From Chitinophagaceae bacterium (GTDB lineage: Bacteria > Bacteroidota > Bacteroidia > Chitinophagales > Chitinophagaceae), in contig CANJDY010000115.1 of NCBI GenBank assembly GCA_947472635.1, positions 1-8,213 of the forward strand: 8,213 nt of DNA, read 5' to 3'. The notes beneath the pieces were generated by a model. It was not told the DNA's origin and ran no database searches. It was given only the letters and a program-made list of their open reading frames with translations. A program made the translations under genes and the position numbers. This document shows positions 1 through 6,524 of the stretch, one piece after another; position 1 is the first letter of the stretch; each line of letters begins with the position of its first letter.

Positions 1-1776
1 AATTTTTGCATAATTGCGCATATAGATCACGGTAAGAGTACATTGGCCGACCGTTTATTGGAATTTACCCATACCATTGGCGAACGGGATATGCAGGCAC
101 AGGTACTCGATGATATGGACTTGGAAAGGGAGAAAGGCATCACCATAAAAAGCCATGCTATTCAAATTAATTATAATTGGAAAGGGGTGGAATATGTATT
201 CAACCTGATTGATACACCCGGTCACGTTGATTTTAGTTATGAAGTGAGTAGGGCACTAGCTGCTTGCGAAGGTGCTTTACTATTGGTAGATGCTTCGCAG
301 GGCATTCAGGCCCAAACCATCAGTAATCTATACTTAGCCATTGATAACAACCTCGAGATTATACCCGTTATTAACAAGATTGATATGGAGGGTGCCATGA
401 TACCCGAGGTGACGGACCAGATTGTAGAATTAATTGGTTGTAAACCAGAAGATATTTTATTGGCAAGTGGTAAAAGTGGTATCGGAATAGAAGAAATAAT
501 AACTGCCATCATTGATCGTATTCCTGCCCCAAAAGGCGATGTGGACGCACCTTTGCAGGCGTTGATATTTGATAGTGTTTACAATAGTTTTCGTGGAATC
601 ATTGTCTATTATCGCATTTTTAATGGTACGTTAAAGAAAAATGATAAAATTAAATTCAGTAATACAGGTCTTGAATATGGCGCGGATGAAGTGGGGATAT
701 TAAAGATGGGCTTGTCGCCTAAAAATGAAGTTCGTGCGGGTGACGTTGGTTATATAATTACCGGTATCAAAAATGCTCGGGAAGTGAAAGTGGGTGATAC
801 TATCACCACCACTGTTAATGGCTCTACCGAATCTATCAAAGGGTTTCAGGATGTGAAGCCCATGGTATTTGCTGGTATCTTTCCTGTGGAAACGGATGCA
901 TTTGAGGAGTTACGCGATTGTATGGACAAACTTCAATTGAATGATGCCTCACTCACCTTTGAGTTGGAAACATCCCAAGCATTGGGTTTTGGCTTTCGTT
1001 GCGGCTTTTTGGGAATGCTGCACATGGAAATTATCCAGGAAAGATTGGAAAGGGAGTTTAACCAAACGGTGATTACCACCGTACCCAATGTTAGTTTTAT
1101 TGCCACTACCTCAAAGGGAGAAGTGATTACGGTAAACAATCCTACCGAAATGCCCGACCCTACTCGAATTGAGAAAATTGAGGAACCATTTATTAGGGCG
1201 CAAATGATTAGCAAACCAGAATATATCGGCAATATCATGACCCTTTGTATTAGCAAAAGAGGTATTTTGGTAAACCAAGGTTATCTAACACCGACTAGAG
1301 TTGAATTAACTTTCGATATGCCCCTTACCGAAATTGTATTTGATTTTTATGATAAATTAAAAAGTATGACTAGGGGATACGCTTCCTTTGATTACCATCC
1401 GATTGAATACAGAACGAGTGATATTGTAAAGATGGACATATTGCTCAATGGTGAAAAAGTGGATGCGTTGAGTGCGTTGATTCACAGAGCAAGGTCGCAT
1501 GAATTTGGACGAAAATTGTGTGAAAAATTAAAAGAATTACTTCCCCGTCAGCAGTTTCAAATTGCCATACAGGCTGCTATTGGTGCTAAAGTGGTGGCAA
1601 GAGAAAATATCAGTGCGATGCGCAAGGATGTTACCGCAAAATGTTATGGAGGTGATATTAGTAGAAAACGTAAGTTGTTAGAAAAACAAAAAGAGGGAAA
1701 GAAGCGCATGAAACAGATTGGTAACGTGGAAGTTCCCCAGGAAGCTTTTTTGGCTGTACTGAAACTAAACGATTAA
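1..1776 (+). CDS. lepA: Elongation factor 4 (LepA/EF4), 5'-truncated by the window edge
   Basis: Ribosome-associated translational GTPase that acts on stalled or mis-translocated ribosomes and in 30S subunit biogenesis (family knowledge). The reading frame is open from base 1, giving 591 residues. LepA is usually about 600 residues, so only some five to nine N-terminal residues are missing. A TTG at base 43 is not the start, because the P-loop lies before it. In fragment numbering the GTPase motifs are G1 AHIDHGKST (6-14), G2 region GITIKS (46-51), G3 DTPGH (71-75) and G4 NKID (125-128). EF-G-like domains II, III and V follow. The LepA-specific C-terminus is intact, including the basic stretch [18 protein letters not shown] and the motif [10 protein letters not shown] near the end. 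No frameshift is seen. The next gene on the same strand begins 174 bases downstream, with no convincing terminator between them. Confidence 0.97.
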   Translation, partial: NFCIIAHIDHGKSTLADRLLEFTHTIGERDMQAQVLDDMDLEREKGITIKSHAIQINYNWKGVEYVFNLIDTPGHVDFSYEVSRALAACEGALLLVDASQGIQAQTISNLYLAIDNNLEIIPVINKIDMEGAMIPEVTDQIVELIGCKPEDILLASGKSGIGIEEIITAIIDRIPAPKGDVDAPLQALIFDSVYNSFRGIIVYYRIFNGTLKKNDKIKFSNTGLEYGADEVGILKMGLSPKNEVRAGDVGYIITGIKNAREVKVGDTITTTVNGSTESIKGFQDVKPMVFAGIFPVETDAFEELRDCMDKLQLNDASLTFELETSQALGFGFRCGFLGMLHMEIIQERLEREFNQTVITTVPNVSFIATTSKGEVITVNNPTEMPDPTRIEKIEEPFIRAQMISKPEYIGNIMTLCISKRGILVNQGYLTPTRVELTFDMPLTEIVFDFYDKLKSMTRGYASFDYHPIEYRTSDIVKMDILLNGEKVDALSALIHRARSHEFGRKLCEKLKELLPRQQFQIAIQAAIGAKVVARENISAMRKDVTAKCYGGDISRKRKLLEKQKEGKKRMKQIGNVEVPQEAFLAVLKLND

Positions 1777-1950
1777 GGGCCAGTGAATCTCTTTCGGTAA
1801 CTTTACCCAATCTGATAAAGCAGGTATTATAACGAAGCTGTTTTTTTGATATAAATAAGTGTTGATTTCCATTATCCTTTTTGATACAGATTATTCCAGT
1901 TTGTATCTAGTGGTTGATCGTTGATTAATAACTTTTAATTTATAATCATT

Positions 1951-2325
1951 ATGAGCAAGTTTTCATTAGACAAGGAAATGAGTATTGAGGTAAAAGTTAC
2001 CTTTATTGCCAAGGGAAATGATTCGCCCGTTACTGGTGATCAATATCGATTAAGATTGTATGACAAGGATGTTTTTGGAGATGATTATTTGGGCGAAAGC
2101 AAGTTGAATATTGCGGGTGAAGGGCATATTATTTTTGGACACAAAGCTTTTGATGATACTTTTCATTTTGAAAAATTACCTGACTTTTATTTTGTACTGT
2201 ACAAAAATAAAATACCTGTTTTCCAAAGTAAGGTGATGGAAGATATGGATATGAATCGGATTGAACAGTACCATTCAGGCAAAGGGGATGTAGTAGATTT
2301 AGGTACTTATTTAATCGATGCTTGA
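1951..2325 (+). CDS. Small cytosolic protein with C2/transthyretin-like beta-sandwich features
   Basis: A 124-residue protein with no signal peptide or membrane segment. I do not recognise a named family. The pattern LYDKDVFGDDYLGES (residues 36-50) resembles the calcium-binding loop and following strand of C2 domains, where a D-x-D pair (here D38, D40) is followed by one or two acidic residues and an L/I-G. The second half has alternating beta-type segments such as FYFVLYKNKIPVFQSK (79-94), which also recalls transthyretin-like folds. A beta-sandwich, perhaps calcium-binding, is therefore an inference from motif shape only. The ATG at 1951 is the only sensible start. It follows an AT-rich leader with no Shine-Dalgarno, normal for Bacteroidota. 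The gene stands alone: lepA is 174 bases upstream and the next gene converges from 2704. Being a real gene is likely, given normal residue composition and no competing frame. Confidence 0.75.
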   Translation: MSKFSLDKEMSIEVKVTFIAKGNDSPVTGDQYRLRLYDKDVFGDDYLGESKLNIAGEGHIIFGHKAFDDTFHFEKLPDFYFVLYKNKIPVFQSKVMEDMDMNRIEQYHSGKGDVVDLGTYLIDA

Positions 2326-2371
2326 CAATTTTCTAACAGCTTGCTATCGTTGCTTTTTCCTTTCAAACTTA

Positions 2372-2704
2372 TCAGTAAAGTAATTGTTTTTTGCCTGAGT
2401 TCCTCCAACCTGCTTGGTTTTCATAGGACACAAAAAATATTTTCAGGTCTGCCTGATTTTCGTAGTCTACAAAAAATATTTTTTTTGAGGCTTGGTTACT
2501 ATAATCTGTGAAAAACCATTTCCCATCGTTTCCTCCCGCTTGGTTGTTATATTTTACTTTAAATACTTTCAGGTCTGCCTGGTTTTCATATTTTACTACA
2601 AAAACTTTCACATCAGCCTGGTTAGCATATTCAACTGAATATACTTTTTGTGCAAAGGAATTTGAACAGGTAATTATTCCGAGAATCAAAAGGATTATTT
2701 TCAT
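2372..2704 (-). CDS. Secreted 13-residue-repeat protein, 7(1) septoil-knot-like
   Basis: A 110-residue exported protein. Residues 1-18 form a signal peptide (MK, hydrophobic core, SFA|Q cleavage). There is a Cys at 13, but the residues before it do not make a good lipobox. The whole mature part is an internal repeat: the motif Y-x-N-Q-A occurs six times, with NQA at 28-30, 41-43, 54-56, 70-72, 83-85 and 96-98. Spacing is 13, 13, 16, 13 and 13. Each unit has the form (V/L/K)K(V/I)F-x-V-x-Y-x-NQA(D/G/S). A final KKQLLY could supply a seventh strand. From memory this matches proteins NCBI calls '7(1) septoil knot domain-containing', formerly an unknown-function family. That naming is recall and was not searched. 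Biochemical function is unknown; periplasmic or extracellular location is inferred. The preceding gene on this strand also encodes a secreted protein, 64 bases upstream, and the + strand gene ending at 2325 converges on it. Confidence 0.85.
   Translation of the reverse strand: MKIILLILGIITCSNSFAQKVYSVEYANQADVKVFVVKYENQADLKVFKVKYNNQAGGNDGKWFFTDYSNQASKKIFFVDYENQADLKIFFVSYENQAGWRNSGKKQLLY
2408..2647 (-). repeat. In-frame tandem repeat array coding the NQA units
   Basis: This is the part of the 110-residue secreted protein that encodes residues 20-99. Six imperfect units of 39 bases (one of 48) each encode one strand plus a YxNQA turn. Some units are close at DNA level: 2441-2461 and 2567-2587 differ at one position over 21 bases. 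Other units have drifted. The repeat keeps the reading frame, so it is a protein repeat and not a CRISPR or intergenic repeat. Confidence 0.85.
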
Positions 2705-2768
2705 TGGTGGTAAGTTTACGTTTTAAATTAATTCAACTATTAAAAGAGGTGATCTCCCTGATTATTGT

Positions 2769-3743
2769 TTATTTTTTTTTATCAATCGGAGTAGCTTCTT
2801 CCTCGGGGTTTTCAATGCTTTTGTTTTTCTTTAATTTTTCTTCGATGGTATTTCCCTTTCCATCTTTAATTGGATTAGGAATTGGTTCTTTTCCTTCAGG
2901 AGTAACCTGGTTAAACACTTTGTTTACATGAATCCATTTCCCATTTTTCCATTTAAATCCCTCATAATCTCCATCGGGAATAAAGGTCCATTTTTTTGCA
3001 GGCTCATTAGTTTCTGATTCAAGGTGTTCAAAAATGATCATCCCTAATTGCGCATCATAGGTAACTCTGGCACCCGTATTTTTTTTATATTCCAAAGTGT
3101 AGCGACTAACAGCTGGTTGACTAATTGCGTCTTCAAAAAAACTAAAAAGATGGGCGCCGAAAATAGGCTCTCCATTACTGAACTGTAGTGTTTCAATTAT
3201 TTTTTTGGTGCTTCGTATATTGTTTTCATCATAGCCTAGTAGCGTATAAAATTGCTGATTGCCATTTTTTGTCGGTATTATTTTGTAATAGATAGCACCT
3301 ATCCAACTTCTATTGTTGGTGCTGGTATCTGCTTGGTGAATGATGATGTCCGACTTGTCAATTAGTGGAAACAATTGCAATGATCCATCCGTAGTTTTCA
3401 TTTGAATAGCACCATGCTGGCGGATCATATTTTCATTGATAACCATTTGCCAGGTAAATATTTTAAAAATACTATCTGGTGCAGTTATTTTGGAAATGCT
3501 TTCCAAAGAATCAAAGGGGTAACGGAAGGAGTTTTTGTTGAGTAGGGCCCGGACAAATATTTTTGTAAAAATACTGTCAGCAATAAAGCGATCAGCTGCT
3601 GTTTTCCCCTCAATGATTTGTAATGAATACTGTTGCAATGAATCCTCCCATTTTTGCAATGGACGATCGGTTCTTTTGATGCGTTGTGCACCAGCAGAAA
3701 AGAGGCTCAAACAGAATATCGAAAATAACAGCAGTAGCTTCAT
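2769..3743 (-). CDS. Conserved secreted Bacteroidota protein of unknown function
   Basis: A 324-residue protein with a clear signal peptide (residues 1-19, SAGA|Q). There is no lipobox and no later membrane segment, so it is probably periplasmic or secreted. I recognise no enzymatic domain. The central region has aromatic, beta-rich segments: SIFKIFTWQM (91-100), IGAIYYKIIP (148-157), FYTLLGYDENN (165-175), GEPIFGAHLF (191-200), MIIFEHL (235-241) and DGDYEGFKWKNGKW (257-270). This series of motifs recalls an unnamed secreted family common in Bacteroidota; that is memory, not a search. The last 45 or so residues are low in complexity and highly charged, ending in three lysines. They look disordered. 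The ATG at 3743 places the signal peptide at the very N-terminus, which supports this start. It lies 141 bases after the glycosyltransferase gene and 64 before the NQA-repeat gene on the same strand, so it may have its own promoter, though none is convincing. Confidence 0.8.
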   Translation of the reverse strand: MKLLLLFSIFCLSLFSAGAQRIKRTDRPLQKWEDSLQQYSLQIIEGKTAADRFIADSIFTKIFVRALLNKNSFRYPFDSLESISKITAPDSIFKIFTWQMVINENMIRQHGAIQMKTTDGSLQLFPLIDKSDIIIHQADTSTNNRSWIGAIYYKIIPTKNGNQQFYTLLGYDENNIRSTKKIIETLQFSNGEPIFGAHLFSFFEDAISQPAVSRYTLEYKKNTGARVTYDAQLGMIIFEHLESETNEPAKKWTFIPDGDYEGFKWKNGKWIHVNKVFNQVTPEGKEPIPNPIKDGKGNTIEEKLKKNKSIENPEEEATPIDKKK

Positions 3744-3884
3744 TGCTTGAAATTAAATGAATAACCCGAATAATTCAATTTGATTTTTTAAAATTAACGA
3801 AAGCTTATAGGGTAAGTGTTGTTCATTTCAAAGGGAAGCTTATTGGTTGGCAACACATTGGCTGCAGGAAGCGAAAAAATATCT

Positions 3885-5051
3885 TTACTTGGAGGCAATC
3901 GAAAGAATTGCGTCCACCATTTTACTCCAGCTGTATTTTTTCTTTTCTTGCACTAGATAGGGAATATAGCGTTGCTCCCCATTTTTGAAAAATTGAATAA
4001 TTTTTTTGGCAATGGATGCTGCATTCGGTTCGGCGATTAGTCCCACTTTATTGTCAGGAACAAGCGCAGGTAAACCTCCCACATTGGTAACAATCATTGG
4101 CTTTTCAAAATGATAGGCGAGTGGTGTAACTCCACTTTGGGTAGCCGATCGATAAGGCTGTACTACTACATCCGCAGCACATAGATAATATTTCACTTCG
4201 CTATCCGGTATAAAATGAGTTCGTAAAATGAGTTGCCCCCCTAGGCCTAACCTTTCAATCTGTTCAAGATAGGTTTGTTGATCATCATAAAATTCACCCG
4301 CTATCAGTAATTTATATTCGGGGAAGTCAGCTTGTAAAAGCTTCATGGCATCGAGCAAGATGTCTAGTCCTTTATATTTCCGAATAAAGCCAAAAAATAA
4401 AAGAACCCTTGCATCCGATTCAATCTTTAGATGAGCTCGGGCAATCTCCTTACTTATTTTTTCACCAAAATTGTCATAAAGGGGATGTGGTATAAAAACA
4501 GTTTTTTTATTGGGTGCAAATTGCAGTAGATCCACTTTAACCTTTTCACTCATGGTGATAAAAGCATCTACCGGTTGCACAAAATATTTTGTAAATATGC
4601 TATCCCCTGGTTTTGGTTCGTGGGGAATAATATTGTCTGCAATACAAACTACGCGGGTAGTATTGTTTTTTTTAATCCTGCGTAAAATGGTACCCAAACA
4701 AGGCCCCATAAAGGGTAGCCAGTATCTGACAATCACCAAATCAGGTTGGATATCTCTAATTCGATTCCCCACCTTTAGCCAGTTAATCGGGTTGATAGAG
4801 TTGATACAACTATGGATAATTAAATCTGTAGGAGCGGGGTCGGTTGTGAATTGAGAACTGCCTGGAAATAAAAAACTAGGATATTGCAAGGAGAAACTAA
4901 AGATTTGAACGTCATGGCCTTCCTGCATACATGCCCTGGCGAGTCGTTCATTAAAAGTTGCAATACCTCCGCCCCTGAGTGGATGTGCCGAGCCCAGAAT
5001 GATAATTTTTTTACCTGCTAGCCCCTGCATCGGGGCACTGGTACTATTCAT
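3885..5051 (-). CDS. Glycosyltransferase family 4 (GT-B fold)
   Basis: A 388-residue cytosolic retaining glycosyltransferase that would move a sugar from a nucleotide-sugar to a lipid- or glycan-linked acceptor; the sugar and acceptor cannot be read from sequence. The N-terminal Rossmann domain begins KIIILGSAHPLRGGG (15-29), with the glycine-rich acceptor loop. The C-terminal domain begins around 216 with LLFFGFIRKYKGLDIL (217-232), in which R224 and K227 fit the usual donor-phosphate contacts. It continues with LLIAGEF (248-254) and PYRSATQSGVTPLAYHFEKP (299-318), then VTNVGGLPALV. The classic E-x7-E is altered here: Q305 and A312 or Y313 occupy the glutamate positions. From memory, this ATQSG version is a recurrent subgroup, not damage. 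It begins 3 bases after the stop of the family 2 transferase and is the last gene of the tight unit. ATG 5051 is preferred for its spacing; ATG at 5030 is an alternative. Confidence 0.93.
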   Translation of the reverse strand: MNSTSAPMQGLAGKKIIILGSAHPLRGGGIATFNERLARACMQEGHDVQIFSFSLQYPSFLFPGSSQFTTDPAPTDLIIHSCINSINPINWLKVGNRIRDIQPDLVIVRYWLPFMGPCLGTILRRIKKNNTTRVVCIADNIIPHEPKPGDSIFTKYFVQPVDAFITMSEKVKVDLLQFAPNKKTVFIPHPLYDNFGEKISKEIARAHLKIESDARVLLFFGFIRKYKGLDILLDAMKLLQADFPEYKLLIAGEFYDDQQTYLEQIERLGLGGQLILRTHFIPDSEVKYYLCAADVVVQPYRSATQSGVTPLAYHFEKPMIVTNVGGLPALVPDNKVGLIAEPNAASIAKKIIQFFKNGEQRYIPYLVQEKKKYSWSKMVDAILSIASK

Positions 5052-5054
5052 TGG

Positions 5055-5999
5055 CTAATTGATTCCTGCTTTTTGATCGATTAAATAGTGATTTTTATCA
5101 GCAGCATTACGGGCAATTAATTCTCCCAAAAAGCCTGCTAAAAACAATTGTGTTCCAATTACTATGGAGATAATTCCTACGAAAAATAAGGGACGATCTG
5201 TCATATTGAATTTTGAAAATAGAATTTTTTCTGCAAAAAGATAGATCCAAATAATTGTTCCGATAAAAAAAACAATGCTTCCCCAGAGTCCGAATATATG
5301 CATCGGTCTTTTACCAAATTTGCCCATAAACATAATGGAGGCTAGATCAAGAAATCCGTTAACAAAGCGGCTCCAGCCAAATTTTGTAACACCATATTTT
5401 CTTGCTTGGTGGGCTACTACTTTTTCGCCAATTTTTTTAAAGCCAGCCCATTTCGCTAAAATGGGAATGTAGCGGTGCATTTCCCCATAAACTTCAATGC
5501 ATTTAATCAGTTTGTTTCTATAGGCTTTTAGTCCGCAATTAAAATCGTGTAATTTTATACCACTTGATTTACTAGCAGCATAATTAAATAATTTGGAGGG
5601 TAAATTTTTGGTTAATTTATTGTCAAATCTTTTCTTTTTCCAGCCGCTCACCATGTCAAAGCCATCTTCTGTAATCATTTTATAGAGCTCGGGAATTTCA
5701 TCTGGACTATCCTGTAGGTCAGCATCCATGGTGATAACCACATTACCCTTGGCTGCTTTAAACCCTTCATTTAAGGCTGCGCTCTTACCATAATTCCGTT
5801 GGAATTTGATTCCTTTGATATGGTTATTCTGGATGTGAAGCGTTTCAATGACTTCCCATGACCGATCGTTGCTGCCATCATCCACTAGGATTACTTCATA
5901 GCTGAAATTGTTGGCTAGCATTACGCGCTCAATCCAGGCAGTCAGTTCTGGCAAAGATTCATCTTCGTTAAAAAGCGGAACTATAATTGATATATCCAT
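5055..5999 (-). CDS. Glycosyltransferase family 2, GtrB/DPM1-like, membrane-anchored
   Basis: A 314-residue inverting GT-A enzyme of the polyprenyl-phosphate glycosyltransferase type. It probably transfers a sugar from a nucleotide donor to undecaprenyl phosphate on the cytoplasmic face of the inner membrane (family knowledge; the sugar is unknown). Visible motifs are IIVPLFNEDESL (5-16), ILVDDGSNDRS (37-47), RNYGKSAALNEGF (68-80), the metal-binding MDADLQD (91-97) and DFNCGLKAYR (152-161). Two transmembrane helices follow, at about 235-258 and 270-296, and then a short cytosolic tail. This is the layout of GtrB/ArnC-like proteins. It sits 5 bases after the DUF4199 gene and 3 bases before the family 4 transferase gene, so the two glycosyltransferases probably serve one glycan pathway. 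All key residues are present. ATG 5999 begins directly with the first strand of the domain. Confidence 0.94.
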   Translation of the reverse strand: MDISIIVPLFNEDESLPELTAWIERVMLANNFSYEVILVDDGSNDRSWEVIETLHIQNNHIKGIKFQRNYGKSAALNEGFKAAKGNVVITMDADLQDSPDEIPELYKMITEDGFDMVSGWKKKRFDNKLTKNLPSKLFNYAASKSSGIKLHDFNCGLKAYRNKLIKCIEVYGEMHRYIPILAKWAGFKKIGEKVVAHQARKYGVTKFGWSRFVNGFLDLASIMFMGKFGKRPMHIFGLWGSIVFFIGTIIWIYLFAEKILFSKFNMTDRPLFFVGIISIVIGTQLFLAGFLGELIARNAADKNHYLIDQKAGIN

Positions 6000-6004
6000 A
6001 ATTT

Positions 6005-6523
6005 TTACGCCTCCTTCGTCTTAAACGCTTTGTTGTTGTTATTGCTACTTAAATATCCACCTGCAATTGCTGTAATAAGTGCTCCTATAATCAGGTACCT
6101 GAATACAGCAGAGGATATCATCAGTGGCATAAACATTTTTTTTAATTGCTTTGCATTCTCCTCAATTTCTTTGGGTAAATGATCTCCCTGTAATGAAAGT
6201 AGGTGGCTGTTTTCAGCAATCTTGTTATCCCGAAATCCAGTATGAAAACTAAAGTAAATATAAGCAAACCCTGCCATCAGCAAAGTGACTACAATAAAAG
6301 TTTTGAAGCCAACCGAAAAAAAATCTTTAAAAGAGTCCTTATGATTACTTGTTTTGGAATGAGTAACCAGTGTCCAAACTATGCCCAACGTAAATAAGAG
6401 GTAAATTACCAGTTGAAAATTGCTTTCAATTGGGTTTTTTAAAATATCGGATGAAAATAGGGAGGCTATGATCATCAAAGCACCTGTTATCAATCCCTTT
6501 TGTGTAGGTGTGGGTTGCTTCAT
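6005..6523 (-). CDS. DUF4199 family four-helix membrane protein
   Basis: A 172-residue integral membrane protein of unknown function. Predicted helices are at about 9-25, 35-54, 72-92 and 131-158. A polar, probably extracytoplasmic segment lies between helices 3 and 4, and the tail is rich in Asn and Lys. The stretch SFKDFFSVGFKT (64-75) before helix 3 is typical of DUF4199 proteins. The frame is open to an ATG at 6562, but that would overlap the dihydroorotase-like gene by 38 bases. I chose ATG 6523, one base after the upstream stop codon, because the protein then opens with MKQPTPTQKGLITGALMI, as family members do. From memory, DUF4199 genes often lie next to this dihydroorotase homologue and a DPM1-like transferase in Bacteroidota, which suggests a role with the transferase at the membrane, perhaps accessory (inference). 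Confidence 0.88.
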   Translation of the reverse strand: MKQPTPTQKGLITGALMIIASLFSSDILKNPIESNFQLVIYLLFTLGIVWTLVTHSKTSNHKDSFKDFFSVGFKTFIVVTLLMAGFAYIYFSFHTGFRDNKIAENSHLLSLQGDHLPKEIEENAKQLKKMFMPLMISSAVFRYLIIGALITAIAGGYLSSNNNNKAFKTKEA

Positions 6524-6524
6524 C

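Noticed and set aside
933..1256. 107-codon - strand frame within lepA
   Set aside because: Shadow of the highly conserved lepA coding frame; no independent motif.
1777..1860. Possible terminator for lepA near AGCTGTTTTTTT (about 1838-1847)
   Set aside because: The T-run is good, but only a 3-base CAG/CTG stem precedes it, so no credible hairpin forms.
1900..1936. Candidate promoter for the C2-like gene (TTTG at 1900, TAACTTTT at 1929)
   Set aside because: Spacing of about 25 bases is too long and the -7 element has a mismatch; not above background in AT-rich DNA.
2408..2647. Regular ~39-base repeats that could suggest a CRISPR or other intergenic repeat array
   Set aside because: Units are in frame, there are no unique spacers, and they encode a coherent repeat protein with a signal peptide.
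2508..2726. Open frame on the + strand through the repeat region
   Set aside because: It is antisense to the signal-peptide-bearing repeat gene and is explained by that gene's repetitive codons.
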